Below, one piece after another: positions 1 through 12,027 of a DNA stretch of 64,000 nt. The stretch is from the NCBI RefSeq assembly GCF_004664715.2, contig NC_051083.1:100035661-100099660 (forward strand). The letters run 5' to 3'. The position numbers and the translations under genes were made by a program. Source of the stretch: Peromyscus leucopus (lineage: Eukaryota; Chordata; Mammalia; Rodentia; Cricetidae). Under the pieces are notes generated by a model. It saw only the letters and a list, made by a program, of their open reading frames with translations, did no database searches and was not told the DNA's origin. Within the stretch, counting starts at the first letter, position 1. Every line of letters starts with the position of its first letter.

Positions 1-673
1 ATAATTCAGTATCTTGTTATGATCTACATAAAACATTGTGATAGATGTGAAAAATGGTGGGAAAACATATTTACTATGCCCAAGCACCTTAAAGCATGTC
101 TTGTGAGTAGTCCGTGGAGTTAACTGAATATATAGCTCCCTGAGTTTGGCAAACCAAGCCTTCCTATCAACTTTCTAAGTAACAAGTCGAGTAGCACTAT
201 AGTATTGCCTTCATGTTATCATTTGGCTAATTCTCTCTGTTGAATGCTGTTTGATTCAGTACTTCACCTTGACTAGGGATTCTGATCAAACTCTTCATTG
301 AGAATGACACAACATCCTTGTGGTTTTCATCCTTAAGGTTAGAAATCTGTGTCAAATTCAATGTTCCATTAGATGCTGAGAAATTCAGATTATTTGTATA
401 TTTTAAACTTCCATTTTCTGTTTTATCCAATTACCATAAGACTCAAGTTGTGCTAGAAGAACATAATTTTCAAATACTTATTCATTTCCTCAAAGAATCC
501 TTACTAGAGGTCTGGAAATTATTTTATAATTTGGCATTTTACCTAAGAGAACATGATCATTAGTTACCTTATACATGTGAGTAACTACCAAAAACATATT
601 TTTTTATATCATGGAAATATTACTAATAACATTATCTACTAGTTTTACACTTCCATGATACAAAGTGAAAACA
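1..673. other. AT-rich sequence, nothing recognised
   Basis: No SINE, LINE, LTR or simple repeat is recognisable. The short open frames here (about 227-563) lack splice context or protein-like composition and look like chance. Confidence 0.5.
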
Positions 674-675
674 CC

Positions 676-687
<12 letters not shown>

Positions 688-714
<27 letters not shown>

Positions 715-848
715 CGAGACAGGTTTCTCTGTGTAGCTTTGCGCTTTCTGACTCACTTGGTAGCCAGCTGCCTCGAACTCACAGAGATCCAACTGGCTCT
801 GCCTTCCGAGTGCTGGGATTAAGGGCATGCGCCACCACTGCCCGGCCC
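688..848 (-). mobile_element. B1 SINE, full length
   Basis: A T-run (reverse-strand poly-A tail, to 714) is followed by the reverse complement of a complete B1, from 'cgagacaggtttctctgtgt' to 'accactgcccggcc'. A perfect 14 bp target duplication, ccatttgtattttt, flanks it at 674-687 and 849-862. B1 is a 7SL-derived, L1-mobilised SINE. The intact duplication and low divergence suggest a fairly recent insertion. Confidence 0.95.
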
Positions 849-862
849 CCATTTGTATTTTT

Positions 863-1917
863 TAAGACTACTCCATTAAAAGGAATTTAATTTATTCATT
901 TACCTTTTATCTCCAAACAATGTCCAATTATTGTGCAAAGAAGAAAGAGACCCAGGCATCTGGTATCCACATCCATAAAAGTCATTTCTCCAGGATTTAG
1001 TGTGATGAAGCCTCCACTCTAAGAAGGGAGAAGATAACAGGTTGACTTTATCATACTTAAATAATCGTGTGGGTGAGTGTAACTAATAATATTTCTGGGA
1101 GTTCTCAGTGTACTTTCTACTGAGACAAGAAACTGTGCCCCTTGATCCGTGGAAATGGAAATCAACCTCGGACTCAATGCAGTGTACAAGAGGATTCTTG
1201 TCCCCTAAGAATCCAAACTAACCCAAATAAAGAAAACTGTAAAACCTCAACCATACACACTTATTGATACTCTGATTAAGATATAGGGGCTGCCAGAAGC
1301 CTTCCTACTGAAATCAAACCCAGCAGAATGTCCCTACTACTGCATAGGAGAAATTTGGACACCCGTGTAGTCATAGTAACCATTTCTCCTAGATGTAAAC
1401 AAAACATGCTGAGGTATGCTGTTTTCTAAGAAAAATGACAGTATTTGAAATAATCTGACTGCTTCACAAATTCAAAAATCTACATGAAGACCTCAGAAAA
1501 CTAAGAACTTTGTTTTAGTTCTTCATAACTATGAAATCATCACTGTCTGCTCTCCACTATCCCAGATTTGCCCGTTTTTCCTATCAGTACATATCATTGC
1601 CACCTCTCAGCCTTTAAGCCTTCCTCACCTCTTCCCTCTTCCATTCTCTCTCCTCATCACAACTCTTAACTCTAACTGATCTTGTCATCAAGGATCTTAT
1701 ACAACTATTCCTGTCTCCAACACATTGTTCACACCACTCACAAGAGGAGTGATACATCTAAAGGGAAAATCGGACTTCTCTTTTTCTCTTCTAAATTCTA
1801 ACAGCATTTCTTTGCCACAAGATGCAAGGTGAGCTTGTCTAGATCTAAAGAACACTGTTTTTATGATTAAAATTTAAAGGATTAACACACATAAAAATAG
1901 CTACTTCATTTTAAAAA
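863..1917. other. unique non-coding sequence
   Basis: No repeat family or convincing exon was seen. The 1,560-1,700 part is pyrimidine-rich. Confidence 0.45.
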
Positions 1918-2375
1918 TCTTTTTTTTCATTTTTAACTTATTTGAGAATTTTATACATGTACATAATGAAATTTAGTAATTTTTGGACCTCCATTTCCCT
2001 CTCCTAATCTCCTCCTCCTGCTCAAACACGTCTCAACAATCTTCCGTCTACACTTGTGTCTTCTTTCTGCTTATGACAAACTGAGTTTAGTTAGTGCTGT
2101 ATACATGAGCATAGATGGGAGATTATTTACTGAGCAGGGGCAACTTATCAGTGGCTACATTACCAACAAAAATGATACACTCTTCCCCAACCACCATTAA
2201 CTGTTGTGAGTTGCTCAAGAGCTCATTTCCCCGTCTTTGTGTGTCTTATTCAAATAGCCACATCTTCAGTGAGTCCAATGGCTCTGTCATATCCAGATGA
2301 CATTTTATTGTGTGTCTTGTCATATTCAGGCTCCTTCATCCTTTCTACTGTGTTTCTGAGCTTTGGAAAGAGCTA
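1918..2375 (-). mobile_element. L1 (Lx-like) 3' UTR fragment
   Basis: A T-rich start is followed by 'ttgagaattttatacatgta', a pyrimidine-rich stretch, and a segment with 'gttgtgagttgctcaagagc'. This is the order of the reverse-complemented 3' UTR of old rodent Lx-type L1s. It is well diverged. The open frames inside it are not genes. Confidence 0.65.
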
Positions 2376-2525
2376 TACAGATATGGTTGTAACAATTAAT
2401 GAAAAAGAGGATATGAACTAAAAGAGAACAAGGAGGAGTGTATGGGAGATTTTGTATGTAAGAAAGAGAAGGGGGGAGATGGAATTGTTATAATCTCAAA
2501 AATAGAAGAAGAAAATTAAATTATA
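2376..2525 (+). mobile_element. L1 3'-terminal fragment
   Basis: A purine-rich tail with 'gaaaaagaggatatgaac', a gggggagatgg stretch and 'ttataatctcaaaaa' matches the usual end of rodent L1s. It is opposite in orientation to the Lx fragment just before it, so the two are separate insertions or an old inversion. Confidence 0.55.
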
Positions 2526-3249
2526 ATTTAGGAAAAATTACCATGCTTAATTTTGCACATTTCTCTTTGAATATGTATTCTTGGGACTAACTATTTTCAT
2601 GGAAATTTGAGAATTAAAGCTTATGCACCTAATGATTTGCGAACCACCTTTCTGCTCTCCTTCACAGTTTAAGTGGAACGTATAGCTCTTCTCTTATTTC
2701 ACCCTCTTCAATCAGCTCACCTAAAACATTCCAATATTGACAAACTTCAACTGTGACCTATTAGAGTCTTGGGATCAAATTATTGGATCTTAGTAGAAAG
2801 TTTTAAAATCATCTGTCTCATTTTTACCCACAGGCTACTGAAATTCGACTCCAGCTATTAAATAACATTTTCTATATCAGTCCAAAACACTTAAGCATAC
2901 AAATTAGGACAGATGGCTCTTGGAGCCATTTGTGAATAAGTTTTTTACATAAGTTCCTGAGTTACACCTTGGAGCCAGCCTAGGCCTTCCCAAAGGAACA
3001 GAAAGACAATCCTATCATTGGCTTCCTGCTTGCAGGACTATCACTAACACACTGAGATTGGCATTCGTGCACTGGCTCCAGGAACTCTGCACAAGGTAGA
3101 TAGAAACCTGAAGACAAAAGGAAGGGGAAGTAATAAATGCACACATACACAATCTGAAATGTCTCTGACACACTGGACACACATCAAACAACTCATCTGG
3201 ACAGAAATCCAATTATTTTTTAATCAAGAACTAACAGCCAAAGAGGAAG
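2526..3249. other. unique non-coding sequence
   Basis: No repeat or exon recognised. Two overlapping minus-strand frames near 2,980-3,212 have no supporting splice or start context. Confidence 0.4.
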
Positions 3250-3254
3250 ACTAG

Positions 3255-3345
3255 TTGTCCTGATTCGCACAACTTGTCAGTGGCAGATGTAGGACTAAAA
3301 ACCAGGTCTTTGGACATCTTTACAATAACTAGCCACTTCATTTTC
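3255..3345 (-). repeat. MIR fragment
   Basis: The order 'gcacaacttgtcagtggcag', 'gactaaaaaccaggtct' and a closing 'actagccact' follows the reverse complement of the MIR tRNA-related half (cacacagctagtaagtggcag ... aacccaggtct). MIR is an ancient mammalian SINE, so the divergence is expected. Confidence 0.5.
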
Positions 3346-3599
3346 TTGACCTAAGAAGTCAGTCTGCATCTATTGTATCAAAAAACCTCACCACACCCAA
3401 TTTTCCGTAACCTACTGTCCCTACTCAAGCCAGATACCATACCATTTACTTTTTATATCATATTTCTCATATAGGAAAACTTCTACAAATATGCATTGAG
3501 TATAGGAGATTTTGTTTGTTTGTATTGTTTTACCTGGTAATATTCAAATAAATCTTTTATTTTGCATAAGAACCAAATAGCAAGTCACAATGTGTATAA

Positions 3600-3815
3600 T
3601 AATATTATCTCCTACAATGCATCCTGAGTACTATGCACTTTACAGGTATTTTTTCACACAATTCTTAAAATCATGCTTGGCCATTCGTTCTATTTTATGA
3701 CATCTTAGAAACTAGAAGCTGAGACACACAGAAGTTGTGCCTCAGGTCACACAGACTGTAAATGCTGAAACAAGGATTTAAATCTAAATAATGTAGAACC
3801 AGAGCCATGAACAAA
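3600..3815 (-). repeat. MIR (MIRb-like) SINE
   Basis: Reads as reverse-complement MIR along most of its length: 'actatgcactttacaggtat', then 'gaaactagaagctgagacac', the core 'gcctcaggtcacacagactg', and 'gctgaaacaaggatttaaat'. The blocks are in consensus order. Confidence 0.75.
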
Positions 3816-4021
3816 AGTCACTGCTAGGTATTTTCCATGCCTAAGAGCAATAAGAAAGGCAACTTCCTGTTTCTACCCACTTGGTTTTATGTAACACTAT
3901 TGCTGACACAAGTTCTCATTGGCAGTCTCCTTTGGAATGGCAAACCTACAGTGATTTCCTCTTTTCAGCCTTCCTTCCCCACCTCTTCAAAATATTACAA
4001 CAAATCTCCTTTGCTCTAAGG

Positions 4022-4116
4022 TTTGGCTGAGGCTGAGGCTGAAGACTGAACTTAGTGGTAGAAAGTCTCCCTGGCCTGAGCAAGGCTCTGAGTTCCATCA
4101 CAAGCAAACACATGCA
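4022..4116 (+). mobile_element. ID-type (tRNA-derived) SINE
   Basis: 'acttagtggtagaaagtctc', 'gcctgagcaaggctctgagt' and 'tccatcacaagca' match the ID core, including decayed A and B boxes of the ancestral tRNA. It runs directly into a purine-rich tail. Confidence 0.65.
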
Positions 4117-4117
4117 C

Positions 4118-4285
4118 ACACAGAGAGAGAGAAAAAAAAAAAAAAAGAAAGAGACAGAGACACAGAGAGAGACACAGAGACAGAGAGAGACAGACAGAGA
4201 GACAGACAGAGACAGACAGAGACAGAGAGAGAGACAGAGAGATACAGAGAGACACAGAGAGAGACACACAGAGAGGAGAGTCATT
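4118..4285. repeat. (GA)n/(CAGA)n simple repeat
   Basis: About 165 bp of GA, CAGA and GACA units with an A-run near 4,135. It probably grew from the tail of the adjacent ID SINE. It yields long Arg/Glu/Gln or Leu/Ser/Val/Cys frames that are not genes. Confidence 0.95.
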
Positions 4286-4724
4286 CATGCATTCACATGC
4301 ACACACATCACGAATTGGCTGGATAATCCTTGCATTACTGGAAAAGCTCCAGGTACTTACCAATAATATGGTTTCTCAAGAAATGTATTATCACAGGCAG
4401 TTATCACAAGCCCTCTTTGTCCGCTCCTCTCCACATTAGACACTAAATTGAATCTCTACTGTTTTCCTTTCTGCCAGACAATAAAGAACACTGAAAAACT
4501 TAAGATAGGTGTTCCTGAAATAGCTAGAGGGCCAGGACAAAGATTCCACAAATCACAAGCAAGAAAAGCTTCTGGGTGGTGCTAAATGCCATCTAGGGCA
4601 AATTTCTAATTACGACAAAGTATTTTAACAGCTCACAATTATTATTTTGGGAAAAGTAATAAGTTTATAGCTGAGAAATTTACTAGTATAAATAACCACC
4701 TATTTATAGTGGGCTTACAAGTAA

Positions 4725-4855
4725 ATTATATCTTCCACCTATAAAATAGAGGTAATAAATACAAGCCTGGCTGGGGTTTCTCGCAGATCAAATCAGATTG
4801 TGCATATCCAAGTACTCTGAAAATAATAAATTGCTCTATAAACATGAAAGAGGCT
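4725..4855 (+). repeat. MIR fragment
   Basis: 'acctataaaatagaggtaat', 'cagatcaaatcagattgtgc' and 'aagtactctgaaaataataa' with 'ttgctctataaacatg' follow the sense 3' half of MIR. Confidence 0.65.
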
Positions 4856-5223
4856 TACTTGCAAGGATCTTGTCACTAGTCAGAACTTGAAAATAACTTG
4901 CTTCTGTCTTGCCCCCTGTTAGATTTTATACCCCAGTGTTGATAACTAGGCACTTATAATTAATCTCCAGTTTCAAGTACCTTTGCTGATCCCTTATTCT
5001 ACCTTTATTGATATTTAATGACAATAGTTCTTTGTATTTGTTGAGATTCCTTGAGTTTAAAAGTAGTTTTTTTTTTAAATTGGTTTAGCCAGTAGATTTG
5101 AGAATCAGTGTTGCAAATAGTAAGAAAGAAGTGATGTGGTCGGCACAAGGTCCCACAGTTGTCAAAAGCCATAAAGTTTACAACAGGAAGTGAATGGAGG
5201 AAGAGACAGAAAATAATTTAAGG
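4856..5223. other. unique non-coding sequence
   Basis: Nothing recognised apart from a short T-run near 5,070. Confidence 0.4.
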
Positions 5224-5454
5224 CAGTTCTTCTCAACCTTCCTAATGCTGCTACCCTTTAATACAGTTCCTCATGTTGTGGTGACCTCCAACCACAAAAT
5301 TTCTTCATTGCTACTTCATACTATAATTTTGCTACTGTCATGAATTATAATGTAAGTATCTGAGTTTTCCAATGGTCTTAGGCAATCCATGTGAAAGGAC
5401 CATTCAACCACCCTCCACCCTGAGGGGTCACGACCCACAAACTGAGAACCATTG
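5224..5454 (-). mobile_element. URR1-like non-autonomous hAT-Charlie transposon
   Basis: A complete ~231 bp element bounded by decayed terminal inverted repeats, 'cagttcttctcaacctt' at the left and 'actgagaaccattg' at the right. Internal blocks include 'tgttgtggtgacctccaacc' and 'gaggggtcacgacccacaaa'. The flanks atttaagg/ttctagtg match only partly as an 8 bp duplication. It is too small to encode a transposase. It lies opposite in orientation to the copy at 49,889. Confidence 0.85.
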
Positions 5455-6439
5455 TTCTAGTGCAATAATATATAATGTGGTGCTTTGTTGACCCTTTTCT
5501 ATGTGGGCATAAAGTAGATAATACCTTTATTCTAAACTACCTAAATCACTATAGTTTTTTTCATTGTAGTTGCTTTAAAAGGAAATTCCAGAGACAAATA
5601 ATTATTTGTTATAAGCAGACTAATAGAATTTTATAGTGTCAATAAGTAGCTTTTTAAAGAATACTTCAGGGTTAAAAAATTAGTGTTACAAAATTTGATA
5701 TTTTTCTATTCACATTTCATTGTATCTAAAAATATAAAAGGAATTTATAACAGGGCATGGGAAGTAGTAAAATGTTAATATAAGAAAAGGAAAGAGAGAG
5801 GGGGGAATTGGATTCCTTGATTAATTGTGATCTGCAGGTGAAATGAGAAACCAATTTGAGGCTCTAATAGCAATTTTGCCATATGACCTTACAAAACATC
5901 GTAGGGTCTGTAGTTTACTTAGCCCATACCAAGGGTCATTAAATTTCTCAAGTGTTGATAGCTGGTTTTATCACCTCAATATTAAAAAGGAAGCATTTGA
6001 AATTTAGAAAAAAAAACATTTCTGAAGGTCATAAAAGCTAAACAAGCAAAGATGTTTATCTTTTTCGAAATCCCATGCACCTTTTAAACAAAGAACACAG
6101 TCTTCCAACCCGTCTTAGAGATGGTCCATTGTCTTTCATACAAGTTATCCCTAGGATGCTGTACTCAATTGCATCAGTTGGTCTGAAGTGCTTCTAGTGC
6201 TTCTAGTCATGGTTTTAGGACGTGACTCAAGAGTATGGCATTGTTGGATCACTAATCTTTCAAGTACATCATCCAACAAGTGCAAATTATTCATAGCGCC
6301 TGGAGTATGGCCATGACTCAGCATCAGAATCAAAATGTCAGGAAGTTGCCAGGTTTTGAGACCTAATAGCATGCTGAGATTGATTCATGCACCACTAATA
6401 CTGTAATCAGCCTATGAACTAGTGGTGAGTCAAATATTA
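5455..6439. other. AT-rich non-coding sequence
   Basis: No repeat family or exon recognised. A minus-strand 73-codon frame at 6,151-6,372 has no splice or start support. Confidence 0.4.
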
Positions 6440-6868
6440 TGGTGATGTTTTATTTGTGCTGAAATGTGATTTTATTTGTATGTTAATAAATAAAGTTGCC
6501 TGGAGATCAGAGGTCATAATCTTTAAGCAGAAGTCTGGTAGTGGTGGCATATGCCCTTAATCTGATCACATGGCAGCCAGAGTCTCTGTGTGTTCATGGA
6601 CACAGCCAAGCGGTGACATGAACCTTTAATCCCAGTATGAACCATAAAGACCTGGAGGTCTGTATAGACCGGCAATGACGAGGAAATCATGTGGTTGGGT
6701 TTAGAGCCAATGAGAAGGTAGAAAAGAAAGGCAATAAAAAGACACACAGGAGAAGGTCTCTCTCTCAGGGGAAGAGAAGGCAGCGACTGGTAAGCTAAGG
6801 CTTTAACTCTGTATCTGACTCTGTGTTTCTTATTTACAAAGACCTTTTAGAATTTCATGTACAAAACA
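6440..6868 (+). mobile_element. LTR-like rodent element (solo LTR)
   Basis: Begins near 'tggtgatgttttatttgtgc', passes 'taataaataaagttgcctgg' and 'agatcagagg', contains a degraded B1-like stretch ('tttaatcccag' near 6,627), and ends 'ccttttagaatttcatg'. The element at 55,360-55,868 shares the 'gcctg.agatcagagg' block and the 'accttttag.attcatg' ending, so they are probably one family. No clear target duplication was found, and the family name is unknown to me. Confidence 0.55.
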
Positions 6869-7667
6869 TAATTTTGATAATTACATGTAAATAACATCCC
6901 CCACAATAGATAAGCAGGTAAGGAATTCTGAATATGATTTCACATATATTAAAACAAATAACTTTTAACCACACAAATTTATCATGGCTTCCACCAATCA
7001 AATAATGCAAATAATTTCATGCAAAAGTAAGACATAAGGAATATAGGTTCATGCTGAATGATTAAGGTATAGTATGGAAATTAAACACTGGTGGGATCTC
7101 TATTTTAACATATCATTTAAGCACTCTGTTAGATACAACATTATTATATTTACATCCCTGCTAAGATTGCATGCTGATATCAGTGTTTACTAATATTTAC
7201 AGAATATGTTCAACAAATCTTACTAAAGCATAAGAGTCATCTTATTCTTTATTCCCACTTTAGATGGTTTCTGATATGGTATCCTGAGTTCATTTGGCAA
7301 GCAAGTTTCCTGAAGTGCTATCCAAGCTACAAAATTTGCCCTAGAGATTCCATGCTAATATCTATATTCAAATCATACATTCAAAAATCACCTCATACAT
7401 TTCAGCATCTGTGCACAGTTGACACAATTCAAAATTTGTCTCTAATTTGAGCAGATCAAATCTTTATTATTTTATAATCCCACCCAACAAAGCAACAAAA
7501 TGCTTTTCATATAACCCACTAAAGATCAAGGCTTTACATTTTTTATGTAGGGCATCAATTAGAAAATAATTGTTAAAAATCAGTAAATTGTTATTTTTTA
7601 ATATACCTTATAGCTGAAGAGCAAAGCACTGTCTTGAGAGAGATCACTGTTCAGGATGTAACAAGCA
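6869..7667. other. AT-rich non-coding sequence
   Basis: No repeat or exon recognised. Confidence 0.4.
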
Positions 7668-7724
7668 ATCTTCCTCTCCCTCTCTCTCCCTCTCTTTCTT
7701 TCCTCTCCTCCTCCTCCTCCTCCA
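7668..7724. repeat. CT-rich low-complexity tract
   Basis: Runs of ctccctctctctccctc grading into (ctc)n. The reverse-strand Gly/Glu/Arg frame across it is an artefact. Confidence 0.9.
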
Positions 7725-8065
7725 CACTCCTCTGATGCTTTCAAAGACTGATTTGTAAATAGTGTGTCCTGTACCCAAAACATTCACATCATGTAACTAC
7801 TTCAAAGGCAAGGAATAGGCTGTCATCCAGAGCCTCAATACTCACTACAAACACAATGCACAATGTGCAACAGTAGGTTTTAGAATCCTTGCTGATAATT
7901 CTACCAGTCTGTTCTTTCATGTCTACAAGGCACAGGCTGAAAAAAACATGGGACTGGTATTTACTAGATCATAATATATTGCATCATATTATGTCTTCAG
8001 TTATAGAAAAAGTGTTTGCAAATACAATGAAGTATTTATATAACATGTTTACTTTACAGAAATTA

Positions 8066-8440
8066 ATGTTAGGAGCCTATTATCTCCCATGTACTGTTAC
8101 AAGTACTGGAGATACAGCATTGAACAATAAAAAATAATTTGCCTTCATTTCTGGTGTTGGAGACAGATGTGTACTCATCAAATAATTATAAATTGTGCAA
8201 AAGAAAGCAAAGCAGGATATCAAGAATGAGAATGGTGATGGTCATTTTTGATAAGATCATGAGGGGAATGCCTCTCAGAGAAAATGATATTAAGATTCTC
8301 AGTGAGGGACTTAGCCAGGATTAGATACAGGGAAGGAATTTTCCAAGGAGAAGAAATTGCACAATCTAAAGCCCTATAGCAGTAATAAGCTTAGTAGTTC
8401 CAGGAATAGCAAGACCAGTGAAACAGCAATAGAAAAGGCT
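8066..8440 (+). repeat. L2 LINE 3' fragment
   Basis: 'atgtactgttacaagtactg', 'gagatacagcattgaacaat', 'atgcctctcagagaaaatga' and 'caggaatagcaagaccagtg' occur in the order of the L2 3' end (variable tract, 'gcagtgaacaaaacagac', 'aggcctctctgaggaggtgac', 'ggaacagcaagtgcaaagg'). The ~60- and 80-codon frames across it are chance. Confidence 0.6.
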
Positions 8441-8464
8441 GGTTTGGTATTGTGGTTTGATATG

Positions 8465-8465
<1 letters not shown>

Positions 8466-8501
<36 letters not shown>

Positions 8502-8608
8502 TGTGTGTGTCTGTGTGTGTCTGTGTTGTGTGTCTGTGTGTGTGTGTGTGTGTGTCTGTGTGTGTCTGTGTCTGTGTATGTCTGTGTGTCTGTGTATCTG
8601 TGTCTGTT
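8466..8608. repeat. (TG)n/(TCTG)n microsatellite
   Basis: About 140 bp of TG dinucleotides broken by regular TCTG units, producing meaningless Cys/Val frames. Likely highly polymorphic. Confidence 0.97.
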
Positions 8609-8614
8609 GTTAAT

Positions 8615-8755
8615 GTTGTTTGCTTTTGTAAATATGGTTTCTAGTCCTGGCCTTAAACTTGCTATATAGTGGAAGCTAGCCTTGAACTCCTGATACTCTC
8701 ATTTCCATCTTCAAAGTGCTGGAATTAGAGAAGTTTGCCATCATACCAGGCTTGA
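8615..8755 (-). mobile_element. old B1-related SINE
   Basis: 'ctggccttaaacttgctata', 'tagccttgaactcctgatac' and 'aaagtgctggaattagag' match a diverged reverse-complement B1 (proto-B1 type). Confidence 0.65.
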
Positions 8756-8889
8756 GATTAGGAAAGGTTGAAAGATAATTTCATCTACTTAGGTGTGCAA
8801 GGGGATGTTGCAGTAGTGAATATATCATTTATTTGTAGTGAAACGGGAAGCAGCTGGACACTATGAGCATATTGATGTGATATAAATTA

Positions 8890-9240
8890 TATTTTGCTTT
8901 AATTATTTATGTGTTAGTGTATGCATGCATATGTGCATAGCTATATATGTATGTGTGCACACGTATTGTGGAGGCCAGAGGTTGACATCAGTTATCTTTT
9001 TCAGTCACTCTCCATTGTCCTTTTTCAGACATGGTCTCCCACTGGATCTGGATCTTGCCAATTTGTCTAGTCTGGTAGGCCAGCAAAACCCAGGAATCCT
9101 CCTCCATCTGCTTTCCCAGCACTGGGATTACAGAAGACCCATGGCCATCTGCCAAACATTTTCATAGGCTGGGATCTGAACACAGGTCTTCATGCCTGTA
9201 CCGCAAGCATATCAATGGTGGAATCACCTCCCCAGCCTCA
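8890..9240 (-). mobile_element. B4 SINE (ID-B1 fusion)
   Basis: Reads as reverse-complement B4: 'gtggaggccagaggttgaca', 'ctcccactggatctggatct', 'tctagtctggtaggccagca', 'agcactgggattacag', then the ID half 'gggatctgaacacaggtctt' ending 'tcacctccccagcctc'. Near full length. Confidence 0.85.
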
Positions 9241-9854
9241 TAAATTGTATTGTAGAAAACTAGTGCATAAAAGGAAATGGTAGAACAATGACTCAGAGTA
9301 AAGCACTTAGTGAATTGGAACAGGTTGACAGCAGTGACGACGCAGGGATAATTTACTGGTGTATTGAGTATGGGTGACCAAAGTAGAATGCCTCTATTTC
9401 AGAATAGGCAACTGATACTTATTTCTGGGACCTGAAGACGATAATTAAGAGTTCAGTTTGTAATAGTTCCATTTAATCTGCCTGAATAATAATGGTAGAA
9501 TTAGGTGGATAGTGACTTTACAGAGTACCGGAAGGACATTGCTGTAAGTACAAGTTTGAGAGCCATGAAACACTCAAAGTACTTAGGCACAAATGGAAGT
9601 TACTAAGAAGATGAGATAGAATTGACATGTATGGTAGAGGAGAATGGACATGTATGGACTAGAACCTTCAAATATAGAAAAGTCAGTGTATGTGGACGAA
9701 GGTACAAAGGAGACAAAGCAGAGGCCAGAACGTTAGTTGGTAGTGTCCCACTTTCTCCCAAGTGGAGAAACTTCTTCCAGGACCAGGACAATGACAGGCA
9801 GTGTCAGAAGCTCCTGCTAGATGAAGTAAGATGAAGCTTAAGAATAGTCTACTA
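9241..9854. other. unique sequence, possibly L2-related
   Basis: No clear repeat. Its position after the L2 at 8,066 and the GA-rich text could mean diverged L2. The frames near 9,603-9,946 read in opposite directions through it and look like chance. Confidence 0.3.
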
Positions 9855-10016
9855 GCTGGGAGATGGTGGTGCACACCTTTAATCCCAGCACTCGGGAGGC
9901 AGAGGCAGGTGGATCTCTGTGAGTTCAAGGCCAGTCTGGTCTCCAAAGCGAATTCCAGGAAAGGCTCAAAGCTACACAGAGAAACCCTGTCTCAAAAGAC
10001 CAAAAAAAAAAAAGCC
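9855..10016 (+). mobile_element. B1 SINE (cricetid-type)
   Basis: From 'gctgggagatggtggtgcac' through 'tttaatcccagcactcggga' to 'gctacacagagaaaccctgt', ending in an A-rich tail. The 'ccaggaaaggctcaaag' segment marks the cricetid-type B1. Flanks gtctacta and gcctatta may be remnants of the target duplication. Confidence 0.95.
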
Positions 10017-11507
10017 TATTAGATTTAGCAGTAAAAAGGTGAACGGTACTGTCTATAATTGACCGCATACAGTAGAATGTCTGAATCACAACAAATTAGA
10101 GTTCAAAACACAATTGTGGGGCAAAATTTGAAGACAACAAGTACATGTAACTATTTAGAATAGAAAAGAGGGGACGGGGAGATAGGTGGGATCGGGATGC
10201 ATGATGGAAAATCCACGGAGAATCAATAAAAGTTAAGAAAAAAAGAATAGGAAACACAAACAAAGGGTTTTCCCTATTTTTCACACAACTGGTAACATAC
10301 AAATTATTTCATCCCTGGTCATCCAAATATGTAAGCATTTCTCTCTACCAGTAACCAACCAATTCCCTAACGGACAGCATCTGGGTGTCTAATTTATTTG
10401 AAAAAGCATGGCAGGTTGAGGGCTGATACAATTTAGCTACAAATCAGGGCTCTGATAACCTCCTTCTTGAGTTACATTTATTTCCTATGATAGCTCACAA
10501 AACTCGGGAAACATTGCCTAAATGTCTCCATTCATTATAAATAATATTACAGAATATGCAGATGAATAATTCAGTGATTGGAATGGTATGTGAGACAGGT
10601 CACAGAGCTTCCATGCCTTCTCCAGGCACCTCTGTGTATTCAGCTACCCAGAACACCCTGAACCCAAATCTTTGGGCGTTATGAAGGTTTTAGTGCACAG
10701 GCAGGATTGATTATTAAATCGCTGGCCATTGTTAATTAACTTAGTCTTTAAGTTTGTCTTCTTTCCCTAAACATCAGACAATTGCATCTGTGTGGAGGAT
10801 ATGAGACTTACCACTTAGGAGAGAGCAAGACTTGTGTCTAGGAAATTCAGTCTTTGAAACAAAGATTCTTTCCATCAAAATGACCACAAAGGTCAGAAAG
10901 GGAAGATTTCTTTCATGTGTGAAATCTAGAACAGAAAGAAATTGACATGAAAGAGAAAAGGTACTATTGGTAAGTAGACAGGGATAAGAGGGAGAGAAAG
11001 GAGGATAAGACAGGGTAAATGTGGAGTAAGTATGATCAAAGTACATTATATGCATGTATGGAAACAGCACAGTGAAACCCACAATTACAAACAACACACA
11101 CTAATAAAATTCTGAAGACAAACATATAGTGTCATACTATGACAGTCCCATTCAGTCACTAATAATGAGTCCAATCCATCTTCCTATCATGACCAAATAT
11201 CAAGGCAAGGTCACTCAAATTTGCAGATTTTCAAACAGCACAATGTCTTCTTTGACACGTTTTCTATGCATTACAGGATTTACATATACGACGAGATCTC
11301 TCATTTATTCTCTTTAAAATATGGACACAAAACATCCCATGTAAAGGCTTGCTCCCATCCTGCCCTTCCTTAGATTGTTGCCACGAACATTTAGTAACAG
11401 GATAGTGTTATTTGAGAGATACATGTCAAGGTAGTTTAGGATTATTTATCAAAGGGTATCATGTGAAGTACGAGCATTTGTCTGAGGAAATTAGAATCTT
11501 CTGAAGT
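10017..11507. other. unique sequence with a possible L1 tail
   Basis: 10,150-10,240 ('gaggggacggggagatagg' to 'aatcaataaaagttaag') resembles a short purine-rich L1 3' end, at low confidence. At 10,811-10,880 the minus strand has an open segment followed by a consensus donor (gtaagtc) at ~10,804-10,811, an isolated exon-like pattern. The rest is unremarkable. Confidence 0.35.
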
Positions 11508-11855
11508 TTGAGTTGGATGGATGGCCCAGTGTGTAATTGCTTGCCATATAAGTGTGAGGACTTGAATTTCAAATCCCCAGAACCCATGTAAAAGTTGATT
11601 TTGCAGTTCTCTACTCCCAGTGCTGATATTGAAAGATAAGTAATAAAGACAAGAGAATCCTTGGATGCTCTTGGGCTAGCTAGCCTGGTGTCTGTAGTGG
11701 AAAATGACTAAAGAGTGACCCTGATCTAAAACAGAGTAGAAGGCAAAGCCTGAAACCCAAGGTTGTCCTCTGAGCTCCACATGTGTACCATGGCAAATAT
11801 GCATCCACACTCACAAACATGAATGCACACACATCATACATATTCCTATTCACGC
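11508..11855 (+). mobile_element. B4 SINE
   Basis: The ID half 'gatggcccagtgtgtaattg' with 'cccagaacccatgtaaaa' is followed by B1-derived sequence ('ctcccagtgctgatattg', 'gggctagctagcctggtg') and a B3-like tail ('gttgtcctctgagctccaca'). Sense orientation, diverged, near complete. Confidence 0.8.
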
Positions 11856-12027
11856 AAACTCATGTACATACATGTATTAGCATAGATAGACATGCAGACA
11901 CACACAGGAACTACCAAAGTTTAGTTTCACCAACAATTAACAACTGTTTCCCATTTGTTCAAATTATTTTGTTAACCTGTGTTCCAACTTATTGCATTTT
12001 CAATAAAGAGTATTAATTTTGAAAACC

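Noticed and set aside
4052..4366. Three ~100-codon frames on both strands
   Set aside because: Translation of the GA/CAGA repeat: only Arg/Glu/Gln or Leu/Ser/Val/Cys monotony.
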